Of a stretch of DNA of 25,737 nt, positions 1 through 8,146 are shown in pieces. Numbering within the stretch: the first letter of the stretch is position 1; each line of letters opens with the position of its first letter. The stretch is from an uncultured Planctomycetaceae bacterium (GTDB lineage Bacteria > Planctomycetota > Planctomycetia > Pirellulales > Pirellulaceae): the NCBI GenBank assembly GCA_903927685.1, contig CAIYOB010001092.1:1-25737 (forward strand). The letters are read 5' to 3'. Made by a program: the position numbers and the translations under genes. Under the pieces are notes generated by a model that was not told the DNA's origin, made no database searches, and was given only the letters and a program-made list of their open reading frames with translations.

Positions 1-1585
1 ACAATTCGTCGATCGGCTTGGGCCCCGCCTGCAGGGTCTTACGAACCTGCCGGCTGCCGTAAACCATGCGGTGCGGATCCATGGCCTCGTTGATGCCGTC
101 CGTGTACATCAACAGGGCATCACCGGGGTCCAAGTGCAGCCGGAACGGCTCGTACCGCGTCCCGGCATCGCAGCCCAAGGGTGGGCCCGCCAATTCGTCG
201 CCGACTTCGACGACTTCGCCGGTTGTGAAACGGCGCAGGATGGGTGCCATGTGCCCGGCGTTGACCAGCATTACTTCATGACGCTGAGCGTCCAAGACGC
301 ACAGCACGAACGTCACGAACCAGGCTTCGTTCTCCGGCCGTGAAAACTCGTTGTTCAAGTCGTGGACGGCCTCCCACGGGGTGGCTGCCGAGACCAGCCG
401 GTAACGGACCTCGCTGCACAGACGAGCCATAATCAGGGCCGCCGTGATGCCTTTGCCGGAGACGTCCCCCAGCGTGATGGCCAAGCGACCGTCCGGCAGC
501 GTGAGGTATCCATACAGGTCGCCGCCGACTTCTTCGGCCGAATTATAGAACTCAAAGAACCGGTAACCGCCGACCTGGGGCCGGCTCTGTGGCAGGAAGT
601 GCAGCTGGACCTGCTTGGCCGTGGCCAGTTCCCGCTGGCGGCGGTCCATCCGCAATTGGGTCTCGTGCGAGCGGGCATACTCGACCGCCTGCCCGGCGGT
701 GGCGGCCAGACTCAGCAAGACCTCCAGATCATCCTCGTGGAACCGCTCGTAGGGGTCGTTCGTATCGACGTAAATGATCCCAAGCGGCTTCTGCATCGGT
801 CCGATCAGCGGAGCGCACATCATCGAGCGGATCGGAAAATCCAGTACGGAATCGCTGACTTGGAACTGGTTGTCGTCCAGCCCGTCCGCGTTCAGGATCG
901 CTTCTCCGCACGACAACACGCGGTTCGCGATGGTCTGGCTGATCGGCCCCAGCGACGAGGTGATCAGCGTGCCCTCGTCCTTCCGCTTCTCCGCCCGGAC
1001 CCGCAACTCGCCCGTCTGCTCGTCGGGGAACAGGATGTAAGCGCGATCCGTCTGTGGAAAGACCGTAATCAAGCTGTCCAGAATCTTGGGCAGGACCAGG
1101 TCGATATTCAGGCTGCTGCCGAGCGTCCGGTTGATCTGCAGCACGGTCCGCAGTTTGTCGTAGGCGTTGACGCCCACGTTGCGGCGAAGGTCCTCGGTCG
1201 GCGCGACTGCGGGCGACAGCGTTTCCGTGGTCATGCCCGACGTGGACTCGCCGCCGTCTCCGCCCGCGGTCTCGCGCCGGCCTTCCTCGGCCTCGACAAG
1301 TTCCCGAAACAGCAGCGTGACGTCATACACGCGGATCAAATCGTGATCCCGCAGGCGGGTCCGGGCGCGAACTCGCTTGCCGTTCAGGAAAGTCCCGTTG
1401 GTGCTGTCCATGTCCTCCAGGAAAAAATCCGTTCCGGACCGCACCACGCGTGCATGCTGGCGGGAGATGTTCTTTTGTGCCAAAACGACGTCGCAGTAGG
1501 CTACCCGGCCGATCACGGTCTCTTCGCGTTGGATTGCGAAGACCTTGCCTTTTTCCGGGCCGTCGACTATTTCGAGCCTTGGCAT
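1..1585 (-). CDS. FHA-GAF-PP2C (SpoIIE/RsbU-type) serine phosphatase, partial at left edge
   Basis: Reading the minus strand from the ATG at 1585 gives 528 residues open to the window edge. An FHA domain fills about residues 1-95, with the phosphothreonine-binding signature residues (GR at 26-27, SRQH at 41-44, NGT at 63-65). A GAF-like domain follows at about 145-305, then a short helical linker and a PP2C/SpoIIE phosphatase domain from about 320. Metal-binding aspartates are visible in GGDLYGY (D356), GDVSGKG (D374) and YTDGINE (D496). By family knowledge such proteins dephosphorylate a STAS anti-anti-sigma factor; here the FHA domain would tie the enzyme to a Ser/Thr-kinase signal and GAF to a small ligand. 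GGAGAG sits about 6 bases before the start. The STAS gene ends 33 bp upstream on the same strand, so the pair is probably an operon. The domain calls are firm; the partner is inferred. Only the last part of the phosphatase domain is missing. Confidence 0.88.
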   Translation of the reverse strand, partial: MPRLEIVDGPEKGKVFAIQREETVIGRVAYCDVVLAQKNISRQHARVVRSGTDFFLEDMDSTNGTFLNGKRVRARTRLRDHDLIRVYDVTLLFRELVEAEEGRRETAGGDGGESTSGMTTETLSPAVAPTEDLRRNVGVNAYDKLRTVLQINRTLGSSLNIDLVLPKILDSLITVFPQTDRAYILFPDEQTGELRVRAEKRKDEGTLITSSLGPISQTIANRVLSCGEAILNADGLDDNQFQVSDSVLDFPIRSMMCAPLIGPMQKPLGIIYVDTNDPYERFHEDDLEVLLSLAATAGQAVEYARSHETQLRMDRRQRELATAKQVQLHFLPQSRPQVGGYRFFEFYNSAEEVGGDLYGYLTLPDGRLAITLGDVSGKGITAALIMARLCSEVRYRLVSAATPWEAVHDLNNEFSRPENEAWFVTFVLCVLDAQRHEVMLVNAGHMAPILRRFTTGEVVEVGDELAGPPLGCDAGTRYEPFRLHLDPGDALLMYTDGINEAMDPHRMVYGSRQVRKTLQAGPKPIDEL

Positions 1586-1618
1586 GCCCTGCTCTCCGCC
1601 CGGCCGAGTCGGTTACGC

Positions 1619-1981
1619 CTAGCCGAACCAGCCCTTTTTCTTGAACGACTCGAGTGCTTGGTCGACAGAATCGAAGATGCTGAAGACCTTATTCAAGCGA
1701 GTGATCTCGAAAACTTCCATGATGCTGGGAGCGATGTTGCACAGCTTGACGACGGTGTTGCTGGCCTTGCACTTCTTGTTCAGCAGAACGATCTTGCCGA
1801 TCATCGCCGACGACATGAACGTCACACCCTGGAAGTCAAGCACCATTTTGCCGTTGGCTTCGTCGGCAAGTTCCAGCAACTCGCGGCCGATCTGGGCAAT
1901 GAGCACATCGGATAGGATCTTCTGGGAAGTGAACTGGACGATCAGGACATCATCCTTGTGTTGGGACACCAATTCGGGCAT
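1619..1981 (-). CDS. STAS-domain anti-sigma-factor antagonist-like protein
   Basis: This 120-residue single-domain protein has the STAS layout: an N-terminal strand pair (about 1-18), a helix (25-41), the strand VLDFQGVTF (48-55), a loop MSSAMIG (56-62) and a following helix. In SpoIIAA/RsbV the equivalent loop is MDSSGLG, and the first serine is phosphorylated by an RsbW/SpoIIAB kinase. Here that serine is kept (S58), but the preceding Asp is Ser and the glycine after the serines is Met. I chose the ATG at 1981 because GGAGG lies about 7 bases before it; the reading frame stays open further upstream without a better start. It is the first gene of a probable pair with the FHA-GAF-PP2C phosphatase. 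By family knowledge it would be a partner-switching regulator that the phosphatase reactivates. No cognate kinase gene is seen nearby. The STAS call is confident; the target is unknown. Confidence 0.85.
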   Translation of the reverse strand: MPELVSQHKDDVLIVQFTSQKILSDVLIAQIGRELLELADEANGKMVLDFQGVTFMSSAMIGKIVLLNKKCKASNTVVKLCNIAPSIMEVFEITRLNKVFSIFDSVDQALESFKKKGWFG

Positions 1982-2197
1982 GGCCCAGACCTCCGGGGCA
2001 TTTCGGATGCTTCGACCGAACACTCAGCTGCTGCAGCAAGACTCGATCTATGTTAGCAAAGTGCGGCCGAGATGAAAGGACACTAGCAAGAAAAACGCAA
2101 AGGGCGTCGTCCACAACCGCGTGGGGGAAGCACGCCAGCCGCCGGAAAGCGGCCAAGATCTCGGAAACAACGGGCCAGCGGCCGAATTCCCAGGCCC

Positions 2198-2229
2198 AAA
2201 AAAACCCTCTGACGGTGGGGCCAGAGGGT
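2198..2229 (-). terminator. Intrinsic terminator of groES-groEL
   Basis: On the minus strand an 8-bp perfect stem (ACCCTCTG / CAGAGGGT, 2222-2229 and 2204-2211) encloses a 10-base loop. It is followed at once by a run of seven T (the A-run 2198-2204 on the plus strand, sharing one base with the stem). It lies about 50 bases past the groEL stop codon. The hairpin followed by a U-tract is the classical Rho-independent form, and this is the clearest terminator in the window. Confidence 0.85.
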
Positions 2230-2280
2230 CGATGGGTTTCGGTTTTTCAGGTTGTTCAAGGCAGCGCGGCGATCCAAAGC

Positions 2281-4024
<1,744 letters not shown>

Positions 4025-4336
4025 TCAGCCCTCGAGGATCGCCAGAATGTCGTCCTCACGCATCAGCAACAATTCGCAATCGTCGACTTTGAACGTCTCG
4101 CCCGCGTAACTGCTGAAAATCACACGGTCGCCAACCTTGACCTGCAAGGCGCTCCGCGTCCCGTTGTCCAACAGTCGCCCGTTGCCAACACTCACGATTT
4201 TGCCGCGCGCCGGCTTGTCCTTGGCCGTATCCGGCAACAAAATGCCCCCCGCCGTCTTCTCTTCCGACTCGTCACGCTCGACGACGACGCGTTCACCCAG
4301 TGGCTGGAGCTTGCTACCCTTCTTCACTGCTGCCAT
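4025..4336 (-). CDS. groES: Co-chaperonin GroES (10 kDa)
   Basis: The 103-residue protein matches the GroES family over its whole length. It has [14 protein letters not shown] near the N-terminus, the GroEL-binding mobile loop around [17 protein letters not shown] (26-42), [11 protein letters not shown], and the closing strands [29 protein letters not shown]. It caps the GroEL ring in the cytoplasm. Its start is secure: a strong Shine-Dalgarno, AAGGGAGGTAAG, lies just before the ATG at 4336. It is about 5-8 residues longer than E. coli GroES because of a short Lys-containing N-terminal extension (MAAVKKGSK). It is the first gene of the groES-groEL unit. Confidence 0.97.
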   Translation of the reverse strand: MAAVKKGSKLQPLGERVVVERDESEEKTAGGILLPDTAKDKPARGKIVSVGNGRLLDNGTRSALQVKVGDRVIFSSYAGETFKVDDCELLLMREDDILAILEG

Positions 4337-4692
4337 GAATTCTTACCTCCCTTGAATCACACCCTCGACATGTTATTGACTTCGACCTGCACCCGGAACG
4401 CGGATCGCTGGATCGACTGTCACTCTGGCTGGAAAACAATAGTCCGACACCGCTTTAAGCAACTGCTGGGCCAAACGCGCGACCGCATCTCGCAACCGCT
4501 ATTGCCAATTGATGTTACGTGAATCCAGGTGGATCCAGGACAGGCCCGGCAGCAGGCACGCTGGGCACAACCGTTGTCCCGCCTGCCATTTTGACAGAAC
4601 CCGTTGCGACGCGCGCGGACCCGGCGCACAATAGTGCGAGCGGCGAGGGATAGGTTTTTGTAGCGCAATCGGTAGCTGGACGGACAGTCAAT
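4337..4692. other. Divergent intergenic region, groES / zinc-ribbon gene
   Basis: These 356 bp separate two divergent genes and must hold promoters for both. I looked for the HrcA operator CIRCE (TTAGCACTC-N9-GAGTGCTAA) and do not see it on either strand. A weak minus-strand candidate for groES is TTGCTT with TATTGT 15 bases later, about 110 bases before the groES start. A plus-strand candidate is listed separately. A short direct repeat of ATCCAGG occurs near 4523-4540. Nothing here looks like a gene. Confidence 0.4.
4604..4632 (+). promoter_or_regulatory. Candidate sigma70-like promoter for the zinc-ribbon gene
   Basis: TTGCGA (4604-4609) and CACAAT (4627-4632) each match four of six consensus bases and are separated by 17 bases. 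This is about 60 bases upstream of the ATG at 4693. A better -35 match, TTGACA at 4591, has no -10 at a proper distance. The sequence is GC-rich and planctomycete promoters are poorly defined, so this is only a candidate. Confidence 0.25.
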
Positions 4693-5673
4693 ATGCCAAT
4701 CAAGGTGACGTGTCGTTGTGGGCAGCAGTTTGCCGCCAAGGACGAATTGGCGGGCAAGGTGGTCAAATGCCCGAAGTGCCAACAAACGCTCAAAGTGGGC
4801 GAGCCGCAGGCGGCGTCCGCCGCGTCAGGGGGGCAGGCTCAGCCCGCGGCAGGCTCTGGCTCCGTTGCCTCGCTGCTGGACGAGATCGGCTTTCATGTGC
4901 ACGGCAAGGAAGATGACACGGTCCAGCATTGCCCCGCGTGCGACAAGAAGATCTCGGATCACGCGGTTCTGTGCGTGCACTGCGGCTATCACCTGGATAC
5001 CGGCAAGTTCGTCAAGGGCCTGGGCGGCGGGCCCGGCGGCCCGGCGGCGAAAGCGGAGGGTCATGAAGGCGCTGCCTTGATGCTGCTGAAGCGTGCCGAA
5101 CGGACCATCGAACAGGACAAGGACGAGGAACGGAAGATCCGCACCCAGGGCATGCCGCTGTGGATGATCATCACCATCCTGTCGATCATCGCCTCGTTCA
5201 CGGTAGGCATGTCCGTGCTGCCCCGCGATCAGGCGTTTCGGATCTCCGGAATCGTTTGGATGTGCGTGTGCGGCAGCTTGGCCGTCGTCTACTGGTTCAT
5301 CCTGGCTTACATCGCCTTCAAGGAAAGCATCCAGCACGGCCTGATGTTCCAGTTCGTGCCGTTCTACGCGATTTATTACGTCGCCAAACGCTGGCCGGAT
5401 TGCGGCAAACCGTTTCTGACGCACGTGATCCTGAGTCTGCTCGTGCCGGTCGGCTACGTCCTGGTCGTGATCGCGCCAAAGCTCAAACCCGAGCCGGCGC
5501 GGGATGTCTCCATGGCGGTCGTGGTGCCGGATAGCCCGGGGCGGCTGGGAGCAAGCACCCCGCGCCTCCAGACGTCAGAACCGGGGTCTCGCCACTCGTC
5601 CGTCGTGCCTGGCCCCCAGGCACCTGCGTCGCTCGATCCCGGCTCTGCCGGCCTCCAAGTCCGTCCATGCTGA
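4693..5673 (+). CDS. Double zinc-ribbon membrane protein, function unknown
   Basis: The 326-residue protein has two zinc ribbons. The first has C7-x-C9 and C26-x2-C29; the second has C80-x2-C83 and C94-x2-C97 and resembles double-zinc-ribbon (DZR) domains. An Ala/Gly-rich linker and a charged helix (about 133-150) lead to hydrophobic segments at about 156-176, 184-209 and 243-262, with a weaker one near 218-231. The likely topology is a cytoplasmic metal-binding head anchored in the membrane. Proteins of this shape are common in planctomycetes and have no known function. The last ~48 residues, after VVVPD, are Pro/Ser/Gly-rich and contain no domain; the DNA below them holds a perfect hairpin (5605-5623). 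This suggests that non-coding repeat sequence has been read into the tail. The ATG at 4693 is the only start that keeps the first ribbon; its ribosome site is weak. Confidence 0.75.
   Translation: MPIKVTCRCGQQFAAKDELAGKVVKCPKCQQTLKVGEPQAASAASGGQAQPAAGSGSVASLLDEIGFHVHGKEDDTVQHCPACDKKISDHAVLCVHCGYHLDTGKFVKGLGGGPGGPAAKAEGHEGAALMLLKRAERTIEQDKDEERKIRTQGMPLWMIITILSIIASFTVGMSVLPRDQAFRISGIVWMCVCGSLAVVYWFILAYIAFKESIQHGLMFQFVPFYAIYYVAKRWPDCGKPFLTHVILSLLVPVGYVLVVIAPKLKPEPARDVSMAVVVPDSPGRLGASTPRLQTSEPGSRHSSVVPGPQAPASLDPGSAGLQVRPC
5605..5623. repeat. Perfect 8-bp hairpin inside the 3' end of the zinc-ribbon gene
   Basis: GTGCCTGG-CCC-CCAGGCAC is a perfect inverted repeat with a 3-base loop. The outer stem of the palindromic element at 19445-19537 begins with the same GTGCCTGG, so a distant relation to that family is possible. 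No T-run follows it. Confidence 0.5.
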
Positions 5674-5694
5674 CACATCCATGCTGACAATCCG

Positions 5695-5723
5695 TTGATA
5701 ATTCGGGAAAGTACCGATAAACT
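5695..5723 (+). promoter_or_regulatory. Candidate sigma70-like promoter of the mini-secretin gene
   Basis: TTGATA (5695-5700, five of six -35 bases) is followed after exactly 17 bases by TAAACT (5718-5723, four of six -10 bases). It lies in an unusually AT-rich patch about 45 bases upstream of the ATG at 5768. It would let this gene be transcribed separately from the upstream zinc-ribbon gene. This is the best promoter match I found. Confidence 0.4.
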
Positions 5724-5767
5724 TACAGGGAAGCACTCAGAACCGTCTTGAGTTGCGGAGAACAGCC

Positions 5768-6514
5768 ATGTTGTTGCGTGCGAGCCTCGTCGCGGTCATT
5801 CTGGCGGTGTCCGCTGCCTGCCCGGCGGCGGCGCAGCCGAACATCACCGTGCAATTGCCCACCTTCAACGCCACAACGGTGCAGACCACCGTCACCGTTC
5901 CCGACGGCGGAACGGGCTTGCTGGGCGGAATCAGCCGCGCCAGCGAAGGCAGTGTCACCCGGGGTGTGCCCATGCTGGACAAGATTCCGGGCGTCGGCCG
6001 CCTGTTCAAGAATCGCGGCATAGGCCGCGATGTCGGCGTGTCTCAGATGACCATCTCGCCGCGAATCATTGACCTCGAAGAGGAAGAACTCCGCCAGACA
6101 GGGTTCTCGTATGACACGCTGGGCCAGTCCAGTCCGCAGCCTCCCGCCGCACGGCCGATGGTCGTGGCGGGGGCGCCCGCCTTGGATCCTGGATTGGCTC
6201 GGCAAGCGGACTTCCTGGTCCGCAACATTGCCCGCCATCCGGTCCCCGTCCACGCCGATGCCGCAGAACCGGCTTTGCCGTCCGTCGAAGAGGTTAAACG
6301 GCAGAATGAACTGGCCCAAGTCCAGCGTACTTCGGAGGCAGGGCAGTTTTTCGCTAAGGGGCAGCGCGCCGAGGCGGAAGGCAAGGCCGGCGTGGCGAAG
6401 ATCTGGTACGAGATGGCCGCTCGCCGAGCCGACGGAGACTTGGCGTTGGAGATCGCCGAGCGTCTGGCCGTTCTAGCCGGCTCGGCTTCCGGCGACAAAC
6501 TGGCCGGGCGATAG
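5768..6514 (+). CDS. Exported short secretin-core protein (type II/III secretin-like)
   Basis: This is a 248-residue protein with a Sec signal peptide (about 1-22, ending in an Ala-rich AAA/Q site). Three hallmark secretin motifs are present in order: VPDGGTGLLGG (44-54), GVPMLDKIPGVGRLFKN (66-82) and a TISPRIID strand (95-102). These normally sit in the last part of a GspD/PilQ outer-membrane channel. The N0-N3 domains and most of the pore barrel are missing, so it cannot form a normal secretin by itself. The remainder is Pro/Ala-rich, ending in a helical region (about 176-245) that resembles a TPR-type pair. I chose the ATG at 5768 because CGGAG lies 7 bases upstream; a TTG at 5753 would leave no room for a ribosome site. 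Such mini-secretins are known as conserved planctomycete proteins of unknown function. It converges on the propeller gene with only 9 bp between stops. Confidence 0.72.
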   Translation: MLLRASLVAVILAVSAACPAAAQPNITVQLPTFNATTVQTTVTVPDGGTGLLGGISRASEGSVTRGVPMLDKIPGVGRLFKNRGIGRDVGVSQMTISPRIIDLEEEELRQTGFSYDTLGQSSPQPPAARPMVVAGAPALDPGLARQADFLVRNIARHPVPVHADAAEPALPSVEEVKRQNELAQVQRTSEAGQFFAKGQRAEAEGKAGVAKIWYEMAARRADGDLALEIAERLAVLAGSASGDKLAGR

Positions 6515-6523
6515 TCCGGCCCG

Positions 6524-8101
6524 TTACGGCGGTCCGGCCTTGGCTCCCTGCTGCAGCGCGTACAGCCGCGGCATGGTTCCGACGTACAGGACGCCGTTGG
6601 CGGCGACCGGGGTGCTGATGACGGCTTCGTCCAGGCGGATCGAACTGAGGACCTTCAATTCCCGGCCGGCGGCCAGGACCCAGAAATCGCCGCGGCGGGT
6701 GCCCACATAGACCTTGCCGTCGGCCACGAGCGTCGAGGACCAGATCTCGTTGCCCGCGTCGTGAACCCAGCAGGCCTGTCCCGTCTGGATGTCGACGCAG
6801 TGCACTTTGCCGGCACAGTCGGCCACGTAGGCCAGACCGTCGTGAATGGCGGGCGTGGAACAACAATGGCGTTCGACGGGGTACGACCAACGCAGCCCGC
6901 CGGAAGTGACGTCGCCGCTGCCGGTGGCGTCGATGCACTGGAGCCAAGCCTGCTGTTTGCCCCACCAGATGTCGCCGCCGACGGTGACGAACAGCCGGTC
7001 GTCATAGAACACCGGCATGGCCTTGATGATGCTGGGACTCTCGCGGCGGTTGCGAATGTACGAGTGAATGTTCTCCTTGGGTGCCGTCGGGTCGCAATCG
7101 AACCGCCAGACACACCGTAACGAGCGGATGTTCGCAGCGGTCTTTTCTCCGCCCGCCTCGCCGCTCCCTGCTACCGACTCCCCGCTCGCCGCTTCCGGCA
7201 GGGCCTCGAACGCATAGCACCAGCCGTCGGCGCCGCCCAGAAAGATCCGTCGCTGGCCATTGACGGTGCCCAGCGCCGGCGAGGACCACTGGCAGTGGAA
7301 GATCCGCTGGCTGATGCCTTCGCGTTCCTGTGCCAGCAGGGTTCCCGTCGACTTGTCGACGACCACCAGGGCCGGCGCGTTCGGCTTGTCCACGCCGTCG
7401 TGGCGGCTGGTCAGGCCGTTGCTCGTGTTGACGTACAGGTAGGGCCCGTCCAGCAGGATCGAGCAGTGCGTCGAATCGTGCGGCCGCACGCCCGCCGCCG
7501 TGCGCAAATCCAGCAGCCAGAGGATATCGGCATCCGTCGGACCGGGTTCCAGCGCCGACTGGTCCGCCGGCGCCATGTGCCGGCCTTCGTCGCGGTACGG
7601 ACCGTCGTTGCCGTTGGCCATGCCGTGCAGGTCCAGGCAGACAACTTCATCGCGATTGGTCAGCGTATAGACGCGGTCGCCTTCCACCGTCGGCGGCGAG
7701 CAGATCCCGGCTTGCGGCCAGTCGAAGAACATATCCTCCGACAGCTTCGGCACCACCAGTTGCCAGAGAAAACTCCCGTCGGCTTCGTTCAGACACATCA
7801 GCACGCCGCGGTCGCCGTCGTGTTTCGGGTCCCGCGGCTGGCTGTTGTTCGTCCCGATCAGCACGCGGCCGTTGGCCACGACGGGGGTCGCCCAGCACTG
7901 CGAGCCGATCGCGGCGGACCATTTCACGTTCTCGCCCGTTCGGGGATCGAACCGATCCGGCAAGCCTTGCTGGTCCGAAACCATGTTCCGCGAAAAACGC
8001 TGCCCCCACTGCGGCTGGTCGGCTGCCGCCAGGGATGCGGCCAGAATCGCACAGGCCAGGGCAAGGCATGAAGGGCGACGGCGGGCTGGTTTAGTTGGCA
8101 T
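6524..8101 (-). CDS. Exported PQQ-like beta-propeller repeat protein
   Basis: The 525-residue protein has an Arg-rich start and a hydrophobic segment forming a signal peptide (about 1-27). It then has repeated blades of the PQQ/quinoprotein type. Each contains a pattern like NGRVLIGTNN, GDRVYTLTNRDEVVCLDL, DGLAYVADCAGKVHCVDI, DGKVYVGTRRGDFWVLAAG and NGVLYVGTMPRLYAL. These WD40-like propellers often act as scaffolds rather than true dehydrogenases, and I see no clear catalytic or cofactor-binding set. It is probably periplasmic. I chose the ATG at 8101; a GTG at 8116 in the same frame is possible, and neither has a strong ribosome site. It lies 45 bp downstream of the GH106-like gene on the same strand and probably shares its transcript. 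A Ser/Gly/Glu-rich insert (about residues 300-325) interrupts one blade. The substrate is unknown. Confidence 0.82.
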   Translation of the reverse strand: MPTKPARRRPSCLALACAILAASLAAADQPQWGQRFSRNMVSDQQGLPDRFDPRTGENVKWSAAIGSQCWATPVVANGRVLIGTNNSQPRDPKHDGDRGVLMCLNEADGSFLWQLVVPKLSEDMFFDWPQAGICSPPTVEGDRVYTLTNRDEVVCLDLHGMANGNDGPYRDEGRHMAPADQSALEPGPTDADILWLLDLRTAAGVRPHDSTHCSILLDGPYLYVNTSNGLTSRHDGVDKPNAPALVVVDKSTGTLLAQEREGISQRIFHCQWSSPALGTVNGQRRIFLGGADGWCYAFEALPEAASGESVAGSGEAGGEKTAANIRSLRCVWRFDCDPTAPKENIHSYIRNRRESPSIIKAMPVFYDDRLFVTVGGDIWWGKQQAWLQCIDATGSGDVTSGGLRWSYPVERHCCSTPAIHDGLAYVADCAGKVHCVDIQTGQACWVHDAGNEIWSSTLVADGKVYVGTRRGDFWVLAAGRELKVLSSIRLDEAVISTPVAANGVLYVGTMPRLYALQQGAKAGPP

Positions 8102-8146
8102 GATCGCATTACTCACGAGAAATGAAGGTCGCGGGAATCGGCAGAA

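Noticed and set aside
362..1915. Long plus-strand open frame opposite the phosphatase and STAS genes (517 codons)
   Set aside because: It spans two real minus-strand genes and the gap between them, and has no protein family features. It is a by-product of high GC at third codon positions.
4337..4692. CIRCE (HrcA) operator upstream of groES
   Set aside because: Searched by eye on both strands; no TTAGCACTC / GAGTGCTAA pair is present.
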